Assembly: GCF_025399795.1 (NCBI RefSeq)
Contig: NZ_JAODTZ010000061.1
Coordinates: forward strand, 1-50,584
Direction: 5' to 3'
Length of the DNA: 50,584 bases
Source of the DNA: Streptomyces rhizosphaerihabitans
GTDB taxonomy: Bacteria > Actinomycetota > Actinomycetes > Streptomycetales > Streptomycetaceae
This document shows, piece after piece, positions 41,319-49,078 of this stretch; position 1 is the stretch's first letter; the number at the start of each line of letters is the position of its first letter. The notes beneath the pieces were generated by a model. The model had not been told where the DNA came from and searched no databases. It worked only from the letters and a program-made list of their open reading frames with translations. The position numbers were made by a program, and so were the translations under genes.

Positions 41319-41366
41319 GTGCCCCGGCAGGATTCGAACCTGCGCACACGACTCGGGAGTGATTGC
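41319..41366 (-). other. tRNA 3'-end fragment / att-like site 1
   Basis: On the minus strand this reads a complete T arm, GCAGG-TTCGAAT-CCTGC, then acceptor-like CGGGGCAC. No anticodon arm precedes it. It is preceded by ggcaatcactcccgag, which is shared with site 2. The T-arm sequence suits a Streptomyces tRNA-Arg(CCU)-like gene, a common integrase target; the tRNA identity is inference. It is best read as an att relic. Confidence 0.75.
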
Positions 41367-41804
41367 CTCGATCGAACCCCGTCCCACCTGACCTGTGCGG
41401 GAGCCGGACCGTGTCGCTATGGCACCACACTGTGTCGGGGCTCTGTCGCGCTGGCCGAGGAGCCCGGGGAGTCGATGGCATCGGGACGTGGGCTCCGGCG
41501 GTGAACGGCGTTTACGGGCCTCGACCCCGGGGGCGGGTACGCATGGTCGATCGGGCCTGGATCACGCCCCCGGGGGGTGTCCGCCGAGACCGGCGGCGGT
41601 TACGTCATGGAAAACCCGACGAATTCACCGTAGCGGCCTTTTGGCGTGGACGTTCCACGCAGTCCCGTCGAAGGGCCCGTGACGTGAACATCCTGGCCCG
41701 CCGGAACACCCTTCAGTTGCTTCTGGCGCTCGTGGGATTGGCACTGATGCCGTCGCCGGCGGCGCGACTGGACCGAATTCTTTTCGCCGAGATGTTTCGG
41801 CGTC

Positions 41805-42863
41805 TCATCGGACAGGTCGTTCGGGAATCCTCGGAAGAACCTTCTCGGCGATGCTGAGGAGAACGCTGTCGTTCGGGAGGGCTCCGGACTTGCTCCACAC
41901 GGTGATGTCGCAGTAGCCGCCTCGGTCATTACGGTCCAGGGCCACGGACAGCGTCCTGGCCAGGGGACCTTGTTCGACCGGTCCGCTGGATCGGCCACTC
42001 CCGAGATTGAGCTCGATCTTCATCGTGTGATCCGAGGAGAGGACCGCGGGTCGACCGAGAACCTTGAGCGTCTTGATGTCCGTCTCATCCCCGAACTTCA
42101 TCAGCTTCACGTACTGGTCGGTCGACAGCTCGTTGTAAGTGGCCGAGACGTTCACGGTGTACGTGTCGAACGTGACCTCGGCCTCCGGCTGGGCGACCTT
42201 CTCATCAGTCAGAGGAGCGGTGTTGTCGGTGCCGGAGACATTGGTCGCGGTCTCTCCAGGCGTTCCAAGAAGCTTGGCCAGGTCCGGCCGGTTGAGCGCC
42301 TTGCACAGCTCCTCACCGGTCACAGGCCGGGGCGTGTCCTTGTAGACCTTCGGAAGCTCCTCGTGTGACTCGCCCGAACACGAGGCGGGCTGCGGGGCGT
42401 TGTCGTCGGACGGCATGAAGCGTGGGGCCACCCACAGCGCGGCCGCGAGTGCCCCGAACACGGCCACGGCCGCGACGGCCTGGCTCCAGGGGTTGTGCTC
42501 CTTCTCCGGAGTGCCCGGGCCGGGACGCGGCCCGGTTCCGGCCCGGGGCTGAGGGTAGGCCTGGGCCTGGGCCTGGGTGGCAGCACCGACTGCCGCCCCG
42601 TCTGCGGAGGCTGTCGGACTCGGGTTCCGGCGTGCGCGCAGGGCCCGGACCACCGCGTAGACGCGTATTGCGGTGAACACGAGGAACACCACGCCGAGAC
42701 CGGCCGCGACCCGATCGTGATCGCGGACGGCGAGATACATGATGCGTACGCCGAGAACAGAACCGACCGCGATGAGCAGGGGCTCGCGGACCCAGAACGG
42801 CAGGAGACGGAGGAGGAAACCGAGCATCCTGCGATCCCACCAGGACAAGATCACATTCGCCAT
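41805..42863 (-). CDS. DUF6215 membrane protein
   Basis: A ~352-aa protein. The start is uncertain: ATG 42861-42863 was chosen, but an internal ATG (MLGFLLRLLPFW) or an upstream GTG is possible, and the frame is open far upstream. The N-terminal ~95 residues have two to three membrane segments (PLLIAVGSVLGVRIMYLAV, VAAGLGVVFLVFTAIRVYAVV). A Pro/Gln/Gly linker leads to another helix (AVAAVAVFGALAAALWVAP). The external C-terminal domain matches the DUF6215 pattern: GEELCKALNRPDLAKLLGTPGE, PEAEVTFDTYTVNVSATYNEL and the terminal IAEKVLPRIPE. Such proteins are common in Streptomyces, function unknown. The N-terminal membrane part is an unusual addition. Confidence 0.75.
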   Translation of the reverse strand: MANVILSWWDRRMLGFLLRLLPFWVREPLLIAVGSVLGVRIMYLAVRDHDRVAAGLGVVFLVFTAIRVYAVVRALRARRNPSPTASADGAAVGAATQAQAQAYPQPRAGTGPRPGPGTPEKEHNPWSQAVAAVAVFGALAAALWVAPRFMPSDDNAPQPASCSGESHEELPKVYKDTPRPVTGEELCKALNRPDLAKLLGTPGETATNVSGTDNTAPLTDEKVAQPEAEVTFDTYTVNVSATYNELSTDQYVKLMKFGDETDIKTLKVLGRPAVLSSDHTMKIELNLGSGRSSGPVEQGPLARTLSVALDRNDRGGYCDITVWSKSGALPNDSVLLSIAEKVLPRIPERPVR

Positions 42864-43140
42864 GATGGAAGCCACAGTTCCGGGCACGTGCAGGGCCTGC
42901 CGAAGCAGGAGACGCCAATCCGACGATCCCGAGATCGGCCATCGGGACGACAGCGCTGCCAGGACTGAGCCAAAGCTGCCGATGTCCTGGACCACTCCAC
43001 TCCACTGCCCTGTTCTGGACCACTCCACTGCCCTGAGCTCGGACACCCACGGCACGCCCGTGACCCGCCGTCCGCTACCGGCCTTCAGGCACCTGAAACC
43101 CGCTCGCTGCTCACTCGCGATCAGTGCGTAACAACGACAA

Positions 43141-43172
43141 AGAGCCGGACCAGTAGGACTGGGCCCGGCTCT
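43141..43172 (-). terminator. Hairpin downstream of tRNA fragment 2
   Basis: AGAGCCGG / CCGGCTCT, 8-bp arms, with internal gactggg similar to the hairpin of site 1. On the minus strand it follows tRNA fragment 2 by 53 bp, almost the same spacing as at site 1. Confidence 0.7.
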
Positions 43173-43225
43173 CGATGTCTGGCACTTGGGCTGGTCAGCG
43201 GGTCGATCGCGCTGGTCCGGCTTCT

Positions 43226-43273
43226 GTGCCCCGGCAGGATCGAACCTGCGCACACGGCTCCCGAGTGATTGCC
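43226..43273 (-). other. tRNA 3'-end fragment / att-like site 2
   Basis: Same core as site 1, with one base missing in the T loop (ggatcgaacc instead of ggattcgaacc), so it cannot form a normal T loop. Flank gagtgattgcc is shared with site 1. It is a decayed att relic rather than a tRNA gene. Confidence 0.75.
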
Positions 43274-43629
43274 TGTTTGCTCCCTTGAAATCCCTCTGCC
43301 TGCGGCGGAGTCCGATTAAAAGCGCGTGGTGACGCGGAGCGTGTCGGAGGTGTGTCGCGAGAGTGCCTGAGCGAGGCGATCGGAAGTCGCCTCCGACTCC
43401 TGCGCCCTCGTGTATTCGCGGCGACTTGAGGAGGGAGCGAAGGCCGCCATCCGCGAGTGACTCTGAGAGCTGACCTGTTCCCAGTCAGGCGCGGCGTAGA
43501 TCTCAGTTGAGTCGAGCCGTCTCCTGCGCATCGGCCGTCTCAAGCCGCTTGAATCCCCTGCGCGCGGCCTTTGGCTCAGCTGTCCATCGGATGGTCTGTT
43601 TTTGATTGCCACGCCAGGTGATCCACGCA

Positions 43630-44247
43630 TTATCTCTGGACGTTCTTGAAGTGTGCAGTGACGTCGTGCCGTGTGTCAGCGCTGCCGACAGAAACGATGA
43701 GGGGAACGTTGACCTTGCTGGGCTTGACCACGGAGACGGGGCCGTTCGATTCCCCGGATGCGGTGCCGGTGGCGCGGGAAGAGTATTCGATGACTTCGCT
43801 GTTCATACCGCAGTGCAGTGAAGCGAAGGTTCCCGGTGTGGCTGATCTGCTCGTCGCGGTGAGGTAGGGACCGCCAGGTAGGCGGGTCGACCCGTCGGAG
43901 GTGTTCTCAGGCCAGGCTGCAGTGATCTGGAGTTGGACTGGGTACGGGCTGTCTGGGCGGACCGCCAAGAGTCCGCACTTACGGCCGGTCGTGTAGGCGA
44001 GGAGATAGTCTGGTCCGCTCCGGGCTTGAGCAATGGCCCGGCCGCCAGCCCGAGACAGTACAGGATTGGCGATCTCCGAGACCTTGCCTGTGAGATTGAC
44101 ACGTGGCAAGGAGCTTAGGGCTACGGTTTGCGCTGAGCCACTTCGGGTGGGGCGTGCAGACCCACCCGAAGGCGCCGAGCACGCGACGCCGGCAAGGGAA
44201 ACGGTAATTCCTATAGCAACGAATTGAGTTGCACGGATCGCCGTCAC
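43630..44247 (-). CDS. Putative lipoprotein
   Basis: A 205-aa protein starting at GTG 44245-44247, with GAAGGGAAG upstream. The signal peptide ends in a lipobox, SLAGVAC, with Cys around residue 23, so a membrane-anchored lipoprotein is expected. The mature part has PRVNLTGKVSEIANPVLSR, a middle Cys (GRKCGLLAVRPDSPYPVQLQ) and LHCGMNSEVIEYSS. It is probably a beta-rich domain of unknown type. It follows the 79-aa secreted peptide gene by 32 bp, which suggests an operon. No family recognised. Confidence 0.75.
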   Translation of the reverse strand: MTAIRATQFVAIGITVSLAGVACSAPSGGSARPTRSGSAQTVALSSLPRVNLTGKVSEIANPVLSRAGGRAIAQARSGPDYLLAYTTGRKCGLLAVRPDSPYPVQLQITAAWPENTSDGSTRLPGGPYLTATSRSATPGTFASLHCGMNSEVIEYSSRATGTASGESNGPVSVVKPSKVNVPLIVSVGSADTRHDVTAHFKNVQR

Positions 44248-44279
44248 TCGCTTCCCTTCTCTGTAGCGTCAAGTAATGA

Positions 44280-44519
44280 TTAGCTATTCCACTGATTGTC
44301 GAAGGCCGGTTGCATCAGCTTGCTGTCGCTGGTGACCACGGACGTGACACCGCCCCGCTTTATGAGGGTGTGCGCAGTCGGTGTAAACAGCCCCGGCTCA
44401 CTGGTTGCAGTCACGCCGCCGTGATGGTCAGTCATAGGCGCAGCCTGAGTCGTACCGGAACTCAGAACGCCCAAGGCCAGCGCGCCGACAGCAGCCGTTA
44501 CTGCAATTACCCGATTCAT
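44280..44519 (-). CDS. Small secreted peptide
   Basis: A 79-aa precursor starting at ATG 44517-44519, with GGGGGA seven bases upstream. The signal peptide MNRVIAVTAAVGALALGVLS is followed by likely cleavage after TTQA, leaving a mature peptide of about 53 residues (APMTDHHGGVTATSEPGLFT to the C-terminal MQPAFDNQWNS). It has no cysteines. The lipoprotein gene follows directly. It could be a signalling or surface peptide; the sequence alone does not say. Confidence 0.72.
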   Translation of the reverse strand: MNRVIAVTAAVGALALGVLSSGTTQAAPMTDHHGGVTATSEPGLFTPTAHTLIKRGGVTSVVTSDSKLMQPAFDNQWNS

Positions 44520-45026
44520 AGAAAATCCCCCGTAGCCCTGCCACCTACCTTGACTGGGCGGTGGCTGCGGAATTGAACCTACAGGCGAAATAGCCTGCCT
44601 AGCGTCATGCGAGATGATCCCTGAGCAAGACTTGAGGTTTTTAGATCCGAATTCAACCTTCCATCTCTCATAAGACAGAATCGAATGGCTCTGCACCCCC
44701 TCACAACCTTCTGATCCGTAGCTCTGCAGAGATCGGTCAACGGCGGTCATGCAGGTCACCCTGCGGTCCCCCGAGGTCACTGCTGGGCGGGGCCGGTTGC
44801 TGTGGTTGCTGCACTCCGCTGCTGTACCGCTCACAGGTCTACTCAGGACTCCGTCTCCGGACTTCCCTGGCACAGAACGACGTGCGCCATCCTGAAAGGC
44901 AGACCGCGGAGGATCGGCTCCATCACCTTGCCCATCGGCAGGACGGACTTGTGTTTCGGGGTATGCGTTCAGGCCGGTCACGCCACGGGCGCCTGAACGG
45001 GCCGCAGTGAAGGGACCGAACGATTG
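44520..45026. other. Gene-free stretch
   Basis: 507 bp upstream of both the secreted-peptide operon and the divergent 93-aa gene. No credible gene, repeat or hairpin is seen beyond the expected promoters. Confidence 0.5.
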
Positions 45027-45308
45027 ATGGAAACCGAAGCTGCCACGCGCGCCCGCCTCAGTGTCCGACAGCAGGAACTCCCAGCCGAACTTGATGAGGT
45101 TCATACGGAGTTGACCCAACTCGAAACACTGGTAGTCGTGTCACAGTGGCGGGACAGACCCAGCGGCCCGTACGGGCGAGGCACCATCTATCACACGGGC
45201 CTTGATAATCGCTGCCGTCCCACTAACCGCCCAGAGCGGATCACGCTGTACCGAGCCCTGCGTGCGAGTATGTCCCCGTGCCCGAGGTGTAAGCCAGGGA
45301 AGGCGTAG
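45027..45308 (+). CDS. Small protein with C-terminal CxxC
   Basis: A 93-aa soluble protein starting at ATG 45027, with GAAGGGA upstream (an adjacent TTG at 45024 is possible). The N-terminal half is a charged helix, probably a coiled coil (ARLSVRQQELPAELDEVHTE). The second half contains IYHTGLDNRCRPTNRPERIT and ends with MSPCPRCKPGKA. The CxxC plus an earlier Cys and His suggest a small zinc-binding module. Function unknown. Confidence 0.65.
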   Translation: METEAATRARLSVRQQELPAELDEVHTELTQLETLVVVSQWRDRPSGPYGRGTIYHTGLDNRCRPTNRPERITLYRALRASMSPCPRCKPGKA

Positions 45309-45730
45309 CGCCAATTCCACCAGCCCGCCACCCTCCCCAGCCACTCACGGCCGGCACCCGCGAACCGCGCCCCCGCCGGAGGCACGTACTTGACCGGCGG
45401 ATGCCTTCCTCGCTTATGCCGCTGCACGTAGCGCGCCGCCGGGGCGCAGACAGGAGCCGGGCCGTGCCGCAGAGGCGGCGCGCGGCCCGCGTCTGCGCGG
45501 GTCCTTGATCAGGTAGGGAAAATTCCACCAGGAGCGTGAGGTGGCGGCACTGGCGCCCCTCTCAGGAGTGTTGACGGTCGAGCAGGTGTACAGCGTTGCT
45601 CGCCATCGCCAGGCTTGGAGCCAGGTCCCGCCGACGCCGACACGACAGATCTGGACATCTGTTGACAACACTTGCCCGGGCTTGGGGTTCCTGTCGTGAT
45701 GCCCAGGTGCCTCGCCGTTTACCAAGCCTG
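45309..45730. other. Gene-free stretch
   Basis: 422 bp between convergent small genes. Minus-strand open frames exist but show no RBS or recognisable protein sequence. Confidence 0.5.
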
Positions 45731-46363
45731 TCAAGCAGACCTGGTGGCCTGAGCCTGTTCGGAGGCGAGCAGCCGCTCGAGGCTCCTGCGCTCTCTGTCG
45801 AGCCCCGCGAGCATCCGCGTACGTGTGTGCTCGAAGTCAGGCTCGACCTCGACGCCGAGGTCGTGGCGCAGGGTGACCCGGAGCAGATACACCCCGTCGG
45901 ACAGGGGACCGCTGAACCAATCTTTGGCCCGGTTGTACGACCTGTCCGAGTCAGGGCTACTCGGCAACTGCTTCACCACCATGTACCCGACTCCGAGCGC
46001 CCTGTTGAGGGACGAGGCGATCTGGTGGACGTCCTTCGGCAGTGCCATCTGCGCCAAGGAGTATTGCTCTGACCAGGCTTCCTTCGCAGCATCGAGGACT
46101 GCTGGTTCGACGCTTTCACTGCGCTCGGCCGCTCGGACCGCGTCTCGGGCAGCGACCCGGTAAGCGCGAGCCGTGGTGTTCAGACGGGCATAGAGGTCCC
46201 GTCTGGCTTCCTGCGCTCGGTCGTGGCGGTCCTCTGCCCGTTCACGATCGGCACGCTGGTTCTGCGCCCGGGTGACGCGCTGGCTGAGCACTGCTCCACC
46301 CAGCGTTCCGCCCAGGGTTCCCCCGACGCCGATGAGCGCGACGGCAAGCGTGGTCACATCCAC
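45731..46363 (-). CDS. Membrane-anchored coiled-coil protein
   Basis: A 210-aa protein starting at GTG 46361-46363, preceded by a G-rich tract. It has one N-terminal membrane helix with a glycine pattern (VALIGVGGTLGGTLGGAVLS), then a long charged coiled coil (QNQRADRERAEDRHDRAQEARRD) and an alpha-helical cytoplasmic domain (LPKDVHQIASSLNRALGVG to FEHTRTRMLAGLDRERRSL). Proteins of this layout are common in actinomycete mobile regions; no function is established. Confidence 0.75.
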   Translation of the reverse strand: MDVTTLAVALIGVGGTLGGTLGGAVLSQRVTRAQNQRADRERAEDRHDRAQEARRDLYARLNTTARAYRVAARDAVRAAERSESVEPAVLDAAKEAWSEQYSLAQMALPKDVHQIASSLNRALGVGYMVVKQLPSSPDSDRSYNRAKDWFSGPLSDGVYLLRVTLRHDLGVEVEPDFEHTRTRMLAGLDRERRSLERLLASEQAQATRSA

Positions 46364-46514
46364 GAGATCCCCCCAACTCGTCCTTCATCCGCGCGTGGGC
46401 AGTTGCTGAAGACGGCACGACGGCCCCAGCAATGCTCAGGCTCCCCATCCGCGGCATGGTCCAAGACTGGGACGATAGCGAGGAGCAGGCCTACCCGGCT
46501 TCAATTCGTGCGTC

Positions 46515-46588
46515 ACCTGCGGCGATGCCCCAAGATCCCACTCATGCCTGGTCCACAGTCCCCGACACAGGGCCGCTTCGGGCTGCTG
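46515..46588 (+). repeat. 74-bp direct repeat, copy 1
   Basis: About 85 percent identical by eye to 47472-47545, including acctgcggcgatg, ccaagatccc, ccccgacata/ca and ggccgcttcggg. Unlike copy 2, this copy is not followed by a tRNA fragment. Confidence 0.8.
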
Positions 46589-46643
46589 TTCTCGGGATGA
46601 CGCCAATCGGTACGGCTCGTGGTGGCGGGTAGCTGCGGTCTTA

Positions 46644-47393
46644 TCAGCCCCACTGGGCGACGATGGCTTCCTCGACGCTGAAGACCGCATCACACTCGGC
46701 GCACTGCGCACTACCGAAGACGTAGGTCAACTTGCGGGCGATGTCCGGCTGGCCGTCTGTGAGTGCGCGGGAGTGGAGCTTTTGGGCCAGCCCCTCAAAG
46801 GATGCGGGGGCTTGAGGTCGCAGCGGCACCTGTCTCGCCGAGGTGGAGGTCCTCATGTACATGCTGTCCGTGGTCGAGAAGAAGCCGTACTCGCCGAAGA
46901 CTATGAAGTTCTCCGTGTCGCACGTGGGGCAGGGCACCTCGTACTCCTCGTCGTTCAACCCGTCGAACTGCTCGCCCCAGACTTCGACGCCCTGGAAGCT
47001 CAGCAACGTGCCCAGCAAGTCCACGTAAGTCGTGGGGTTGTCGGTGAGTCCCGGGTCCTGGAGGGCTTCCTCGGTGAGTTGCGCCAGGTCGGATATCTGG
47101 GAGGCGTAGGTCACTTGAGGATCGTCAGCGCCGTACGGCTGATCTGTGCTGGCCACAATGGAGCTGGCCAGGTATAGGGGCATCCGCCGGTCCACCGCTG
47201 ACCACTGACGCGCCATCTCGGTCAGAGCGGGCAAGGCCGCGTAACTCGCCGAGTAGACGGTGCCCTGATGACACAGCCGGGACCAGAGTTCGTCCCAGCT
47301 GGGGTCTTGAGCATTTAGACACGCTGCGTCGAGCAGGCCCGGGACGTCGTCTGCTGTGCCGTAGGCGTGGTGAAGCTGAGACCAGTCTGTCAT
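46644..47393 (-). CDS. Unknown protein with zinc-ribbon-like cysteine pairs
   Basis: A 249-aa soluble protein starting at ATG 47391-47393. The N-terminal half is helical: WSQLHHAYGTADDVPGLLDA, then DELWSRLCHQGTVYSASYAAL, where the CHQGTVY.AS..ALPAL pattern is common in actinobacterial proteins of unknown function. The second half has CPTCDTENFIVFGEYGFF and a C-terminal AQCAECDAVFSVEEA, two CxxC pairs likely to bind one zinc. It has no signal peptide. Proteins of this type are sometimes found as immunity-like orphans near toxin loci; here no toxin neighbour is visible. Confidence 0.78.
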   Translation of the reverse strand: MTDWSQLHHAYGTADDVPGLLDAACLNAQDPSWDELWSRLCHQGTVYSASYAALPALTEMARQWSAVDRRMPLYLASSIVASTDQPYGADDPQVTYASQISDLAQLTEEALQDPGLTDNPTTYVDLLGTLLSFQGVEVWGEQFDGLNDEEYEVPCPTCDTENFIVFGEYGFFSTTDSMYMRTSTSARQVPLRPQAPASFEGLAQKLHSRALTDGQPDIARKLTYVFGSAQCAECDAVFSVEEAIVAQWG

Positions 47394-47471
47394 GCCGATG
47401 ATCTAAGCAGCCGAGCGCGGCACGATGCCGGGGAGGTTGCGTGAGCCAGCCGTTTCTGGAATCCATCAGTT

Positions 47472-47545
47472 ACCTGCGGCGATGGTCCAAGATCCCGTCC
47501 ACGCCTCGTCCACGGACCCCGACATACGGCCGCTTCGGGCGGCAT
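47472..47545 (+). repeat. 74-bp direct repeat, copy 2
   Basis: Direct repeat of 46515-46588. It lies just before the hairpin and tRNA fragment of site 3, so it probably belongs to the sequence native to the tRNA 3' flank. Confidence 0.8.
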
Positions 47546-47562
47546 ATGGCTGCACATACGCG

Positions 47563-47602
47563 AAGACCCCGGCCTCAGCGTTTCCGCTGGTGACGGGGTC
47601 TT
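47563..47602 (-). terminator. Hairpin downstream of tRNA fragment 3
   Basis: AAGACCCCG / CGGGGTCTT, 9-bp perfect arms with a 22-base loop, 17 bp beyond tRNA fragment 3 on the minus strand. Confidence 0.75.
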
Positions 47603-47619
47603 TGGGCACCTTGTAAAGG

Positions 47620-47661
47620 GTGCCCCCGGCAGGATTCGAACCTGCGCACACGGCTCGGGAG
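47620..47661 (-). other. tRNA 3'-end fragment / att-like site 3
   Basis: The best-preserved copy: on the minus strand CCGTGTGC-GCAGG-TTCGAAT-CCTGC-CGGGGGCAC, with a 7-base acceptor strand CGGGGGC and discriminator A. The upstream part (ccctcccgag) does not form an anticodon arm, so it is a fragment. The intact acceptor strand suggests it is the most recent of the three. Confidence 0.8.
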
Positions 47662-47906
47662 GGCATGTCGTAAGCGCCGGATAGACAGGCTCTGACCTGC
47701 GAGTTTTCCGCAAGAGCGCCCGAAGAGGGGCGATCTCTATCGCATACTGTGCACAGAAGTCCTAGGGACAAGCGGTTCCGACCGCTCAACTAGCTTATTG
47801 CGTATGGGAGTTCCGGAGACGTAACGGCTGCGAGTATGGAACCGACTGAACCGTGGTGCGACAGCAGTGAGGCCGACCGATTAGGCCAGTAGGGGGAGCG
47901 TGGCAT

Positions 47907-48488
47907 ATGGCATCAACCTCGGCGTCGCCCAGTGGCGACAACCAGTCGCATGGAGCGGCGTCTGCGGGTGCACCTGCACCAGCACAGGCGAATCCGCAGA
48001 CGGGTGCACCTGTGCCAGCGCAGGTGCACCCGCAGGGGCTGGGCGGGGCTCAGGCGCAGAGCGGCGTGTCCAAGAAGGCGATCTGGACCCGCATGGCCGT
48101 TTGGTTCTTTCTCTCCGTCGTGTTCGCGTTATTGCCTACCGGGGGCCAGTATCTGAATGACCGACAGATGGCGGGGCCTCATGATGTGGACCACTGGGTG
48201 TGGATCGGTAGGGCGCAGCTTTACCTCGTCTCAATGGGCCTAGCCGTATCCGCCATTGGCGAGGCAATGATCATTCTGAAGAAGAAGCATTCATTCAGGT
48301 TGATCATGGTCTCGTTCTTCAACATGCTCATCATGCTTTTCGCTGCGTATCTTGCTCCAGGCGCAGACTCGGACAAGAAGATCGACAGCGTAGTTGGCCA
48401 GCAGTCTCTGATCATGTTCGCCGCGGCGCTGCTCACTTCTGGCGCTAGTACGTTTCTCTGCGTTGAGGAAGACGGGGTGCAGCAGTGA
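47907..48488 (+). CDS. Four-helix membrane protein, TTA-containing
   Basis: A 193-aa protein starting at ATG 47907, with GGGGGAG eight bases upstream. The N-terminal ~58 residues are Ala/Gln/Gly/Pro-rich and repetitive (GAPAPAQANPQTGAPVPAQ). Four membrane segments follow: WTRMAVWFFLSVVFALLP, YLVSMGLAVSAIGEAMIIL, RLIMVSFFNMLIMLFAAYL and LIMFAAALLTSGASTFL. Codon 75 is TTA (48129-48131), implying bldA dependence. Its stop overlaps the start of a 55-aa gene by 4 bp (GTGA), so the two are co-translated. Function unknown. Confidence 0.8.
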   Translation: MASTSASPSGDNQSHGAASAGAPAPAQANPQTGAPVPAQVHPQGLGGAQAQSGVSKKAIWTRMAVWFFLSVVFALLPTGGQYLNDRQMAGPHDVDHWVWIGRAQLYLVSMGLAVSAIGEAMIILKKKHSFRLIMVSFFNMLIMLFAAYLAPGADSDKKIDSVVGQQSLIMFAAALLTSGASTFLCVEEDGVQQ

Positions 48489-48652
48489 AGGCGGACTGGG
48501 TACTAACGATCGTCGCAGCAAGCGGCGGCATTGTAAGCATCCTCGCCGCGATGGCAAAGGTATGGGCTCAGAAATTGTCTGACAGACACTTTCTGCGCCG
48601 ATTCCTCCGTTCAAAGGGCGAAGAAGGCGGGCCTCCACGTCCACGCCCATAG
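48485..48652 (+). CDS. 55-aa membrane-associated protein, coupled to the upstream gene
   Basis: A 55-codon gene starting at GTG 48485 within the GTGA overlap with the 193-aa membrane protein and ending at TAG 48650-48652. The translation starts MKADWVLTIVAASGGIVSI, a single hydrophobic helix, and continues with a basic amphipathic segment (KLSDRHFLRRFLRSKGEEGG) and a Pro/Arg tail. Size and layout resemble small holin-like or toxin-like peptides, or an accessory subunit of the upstream protein. Translational coupling is the main support. Confidence 0.65.
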   Translation: MKADWVLTIVAASGGIVSILAAMAKVWAQKLSDRHFLRRFLRSKGEEGGPPRPRP

Positions 48653-48768
48653 GATGGCGAAAGAAATCACCCCGCGGAACTGGCGGCCCATCACGAATTA
48701 GGGACGTTTTCATCTGCAGCGCGGTGTTTAGGAGGAGGGTGCGCGCAGAGCGATCGGATGCCGTTGAC

Positions 48769-49062
48769 TCATTCCAGGAAGCCTCGCCTACCAAACTCGG
48801 CCTCTTCATCCTCGCGACGGGCCAGAGACGAGTACCACTCGACAAGCGAACGCATCGAAGACGCCAAGCGCGGCCATTCATCGCTCAATCTGCTGCTTGC
48901 CTCGCTATATCGTTGCGCAAATTGACGCTCCTGCTCCCCACCTTCTTCAACACTGCGCTGCACGATGCCCCGTTGCGCAAGAATTCCGGATTTTAGCCCC
49001 TTCTCGATCGCTCCATGCAGATTGTCTTCAAGGAAGTCTCGCGCTTCTTCGCAGGGCCACAC
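48769..49062 (-). CDS. Small helical protein head-to-head with the integrase remnant
   Basis: A 97-aa protein starting at GTG 49060-49062, with AGGA five bases upstream and a promoter-like sequence at 49089-49118. The sequence is charged and helical: MWPCEEARDFLEDNLHGAIEKG, GEQERQFAQRYSEASSRLSDEW, SLVEWYSSLARREDEEAEFG. No family recognised. The coding character is better than the opposite frame, and RBS plus promoter support it. Confidence 0.6.
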   Translation of the reverse strand: MWPCEEARDFLEDNLHGAIEKGLKSGILAQRGIVQRSVEEGGEQERQFAQRYSEASSRLSDEWPRLASSMRSLVEWYSSLARREDEEAEFGRRGFLE

Positions 49063-49078
49063 GTCATCCTGGCCGGCT

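Larger units (their letters stand above)
41132..41804. other. Gene-free stretch containing att-like site 1
   Basis: 673 bp between the 144-aa secreted protein and the DUF6215 gene. It contains two hairpins and the tRNA fragment listed separately. From 41367 to 41804 no gene or recognisable element is seen. Confidence 0.6.
42864..43629. other. Gene-poor stretch containing att-like site 2
   Basis: 766 bp. It contains a repeated ctggaccactccactgccctg motif (two copies, about 42987-43034), the hairpin and tRNA fragment of site 2, and at 43316-43629 a minus-strand open frame of 104 codons with no RBS and no recognisable motif, which I do not call. Confidence 0.5.
47394..47906. other. Intergenic stretch with repeat copy 2 and att-like site 3
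   Basis: 513 bp with no gene. It contains the second 74-bp repeat, a hairpin and tRNA fragment 3, followed by the promoter region of the membrane pair. Confidence 0.6.

Noticed and set aside
41319..41366. A functional tRNA gene at the T-arm sequence
   Set aside because: Only the T arm and acceptor 3' strand are present; D arm, anticodon arm and 5' acceptor strand are missing, as at the other two sites.
43316..43630. 104-codon minus-strand open frame next to att-like site 2
   Set aside because: No RBS, no motif, mixed composition; could be a relic but cannot be supported.
45414..45734. 106-codon minus-strand open frame
   Set aside because: No RBS or recognisable sequence, and its start overlaps the end of a better supported gene.
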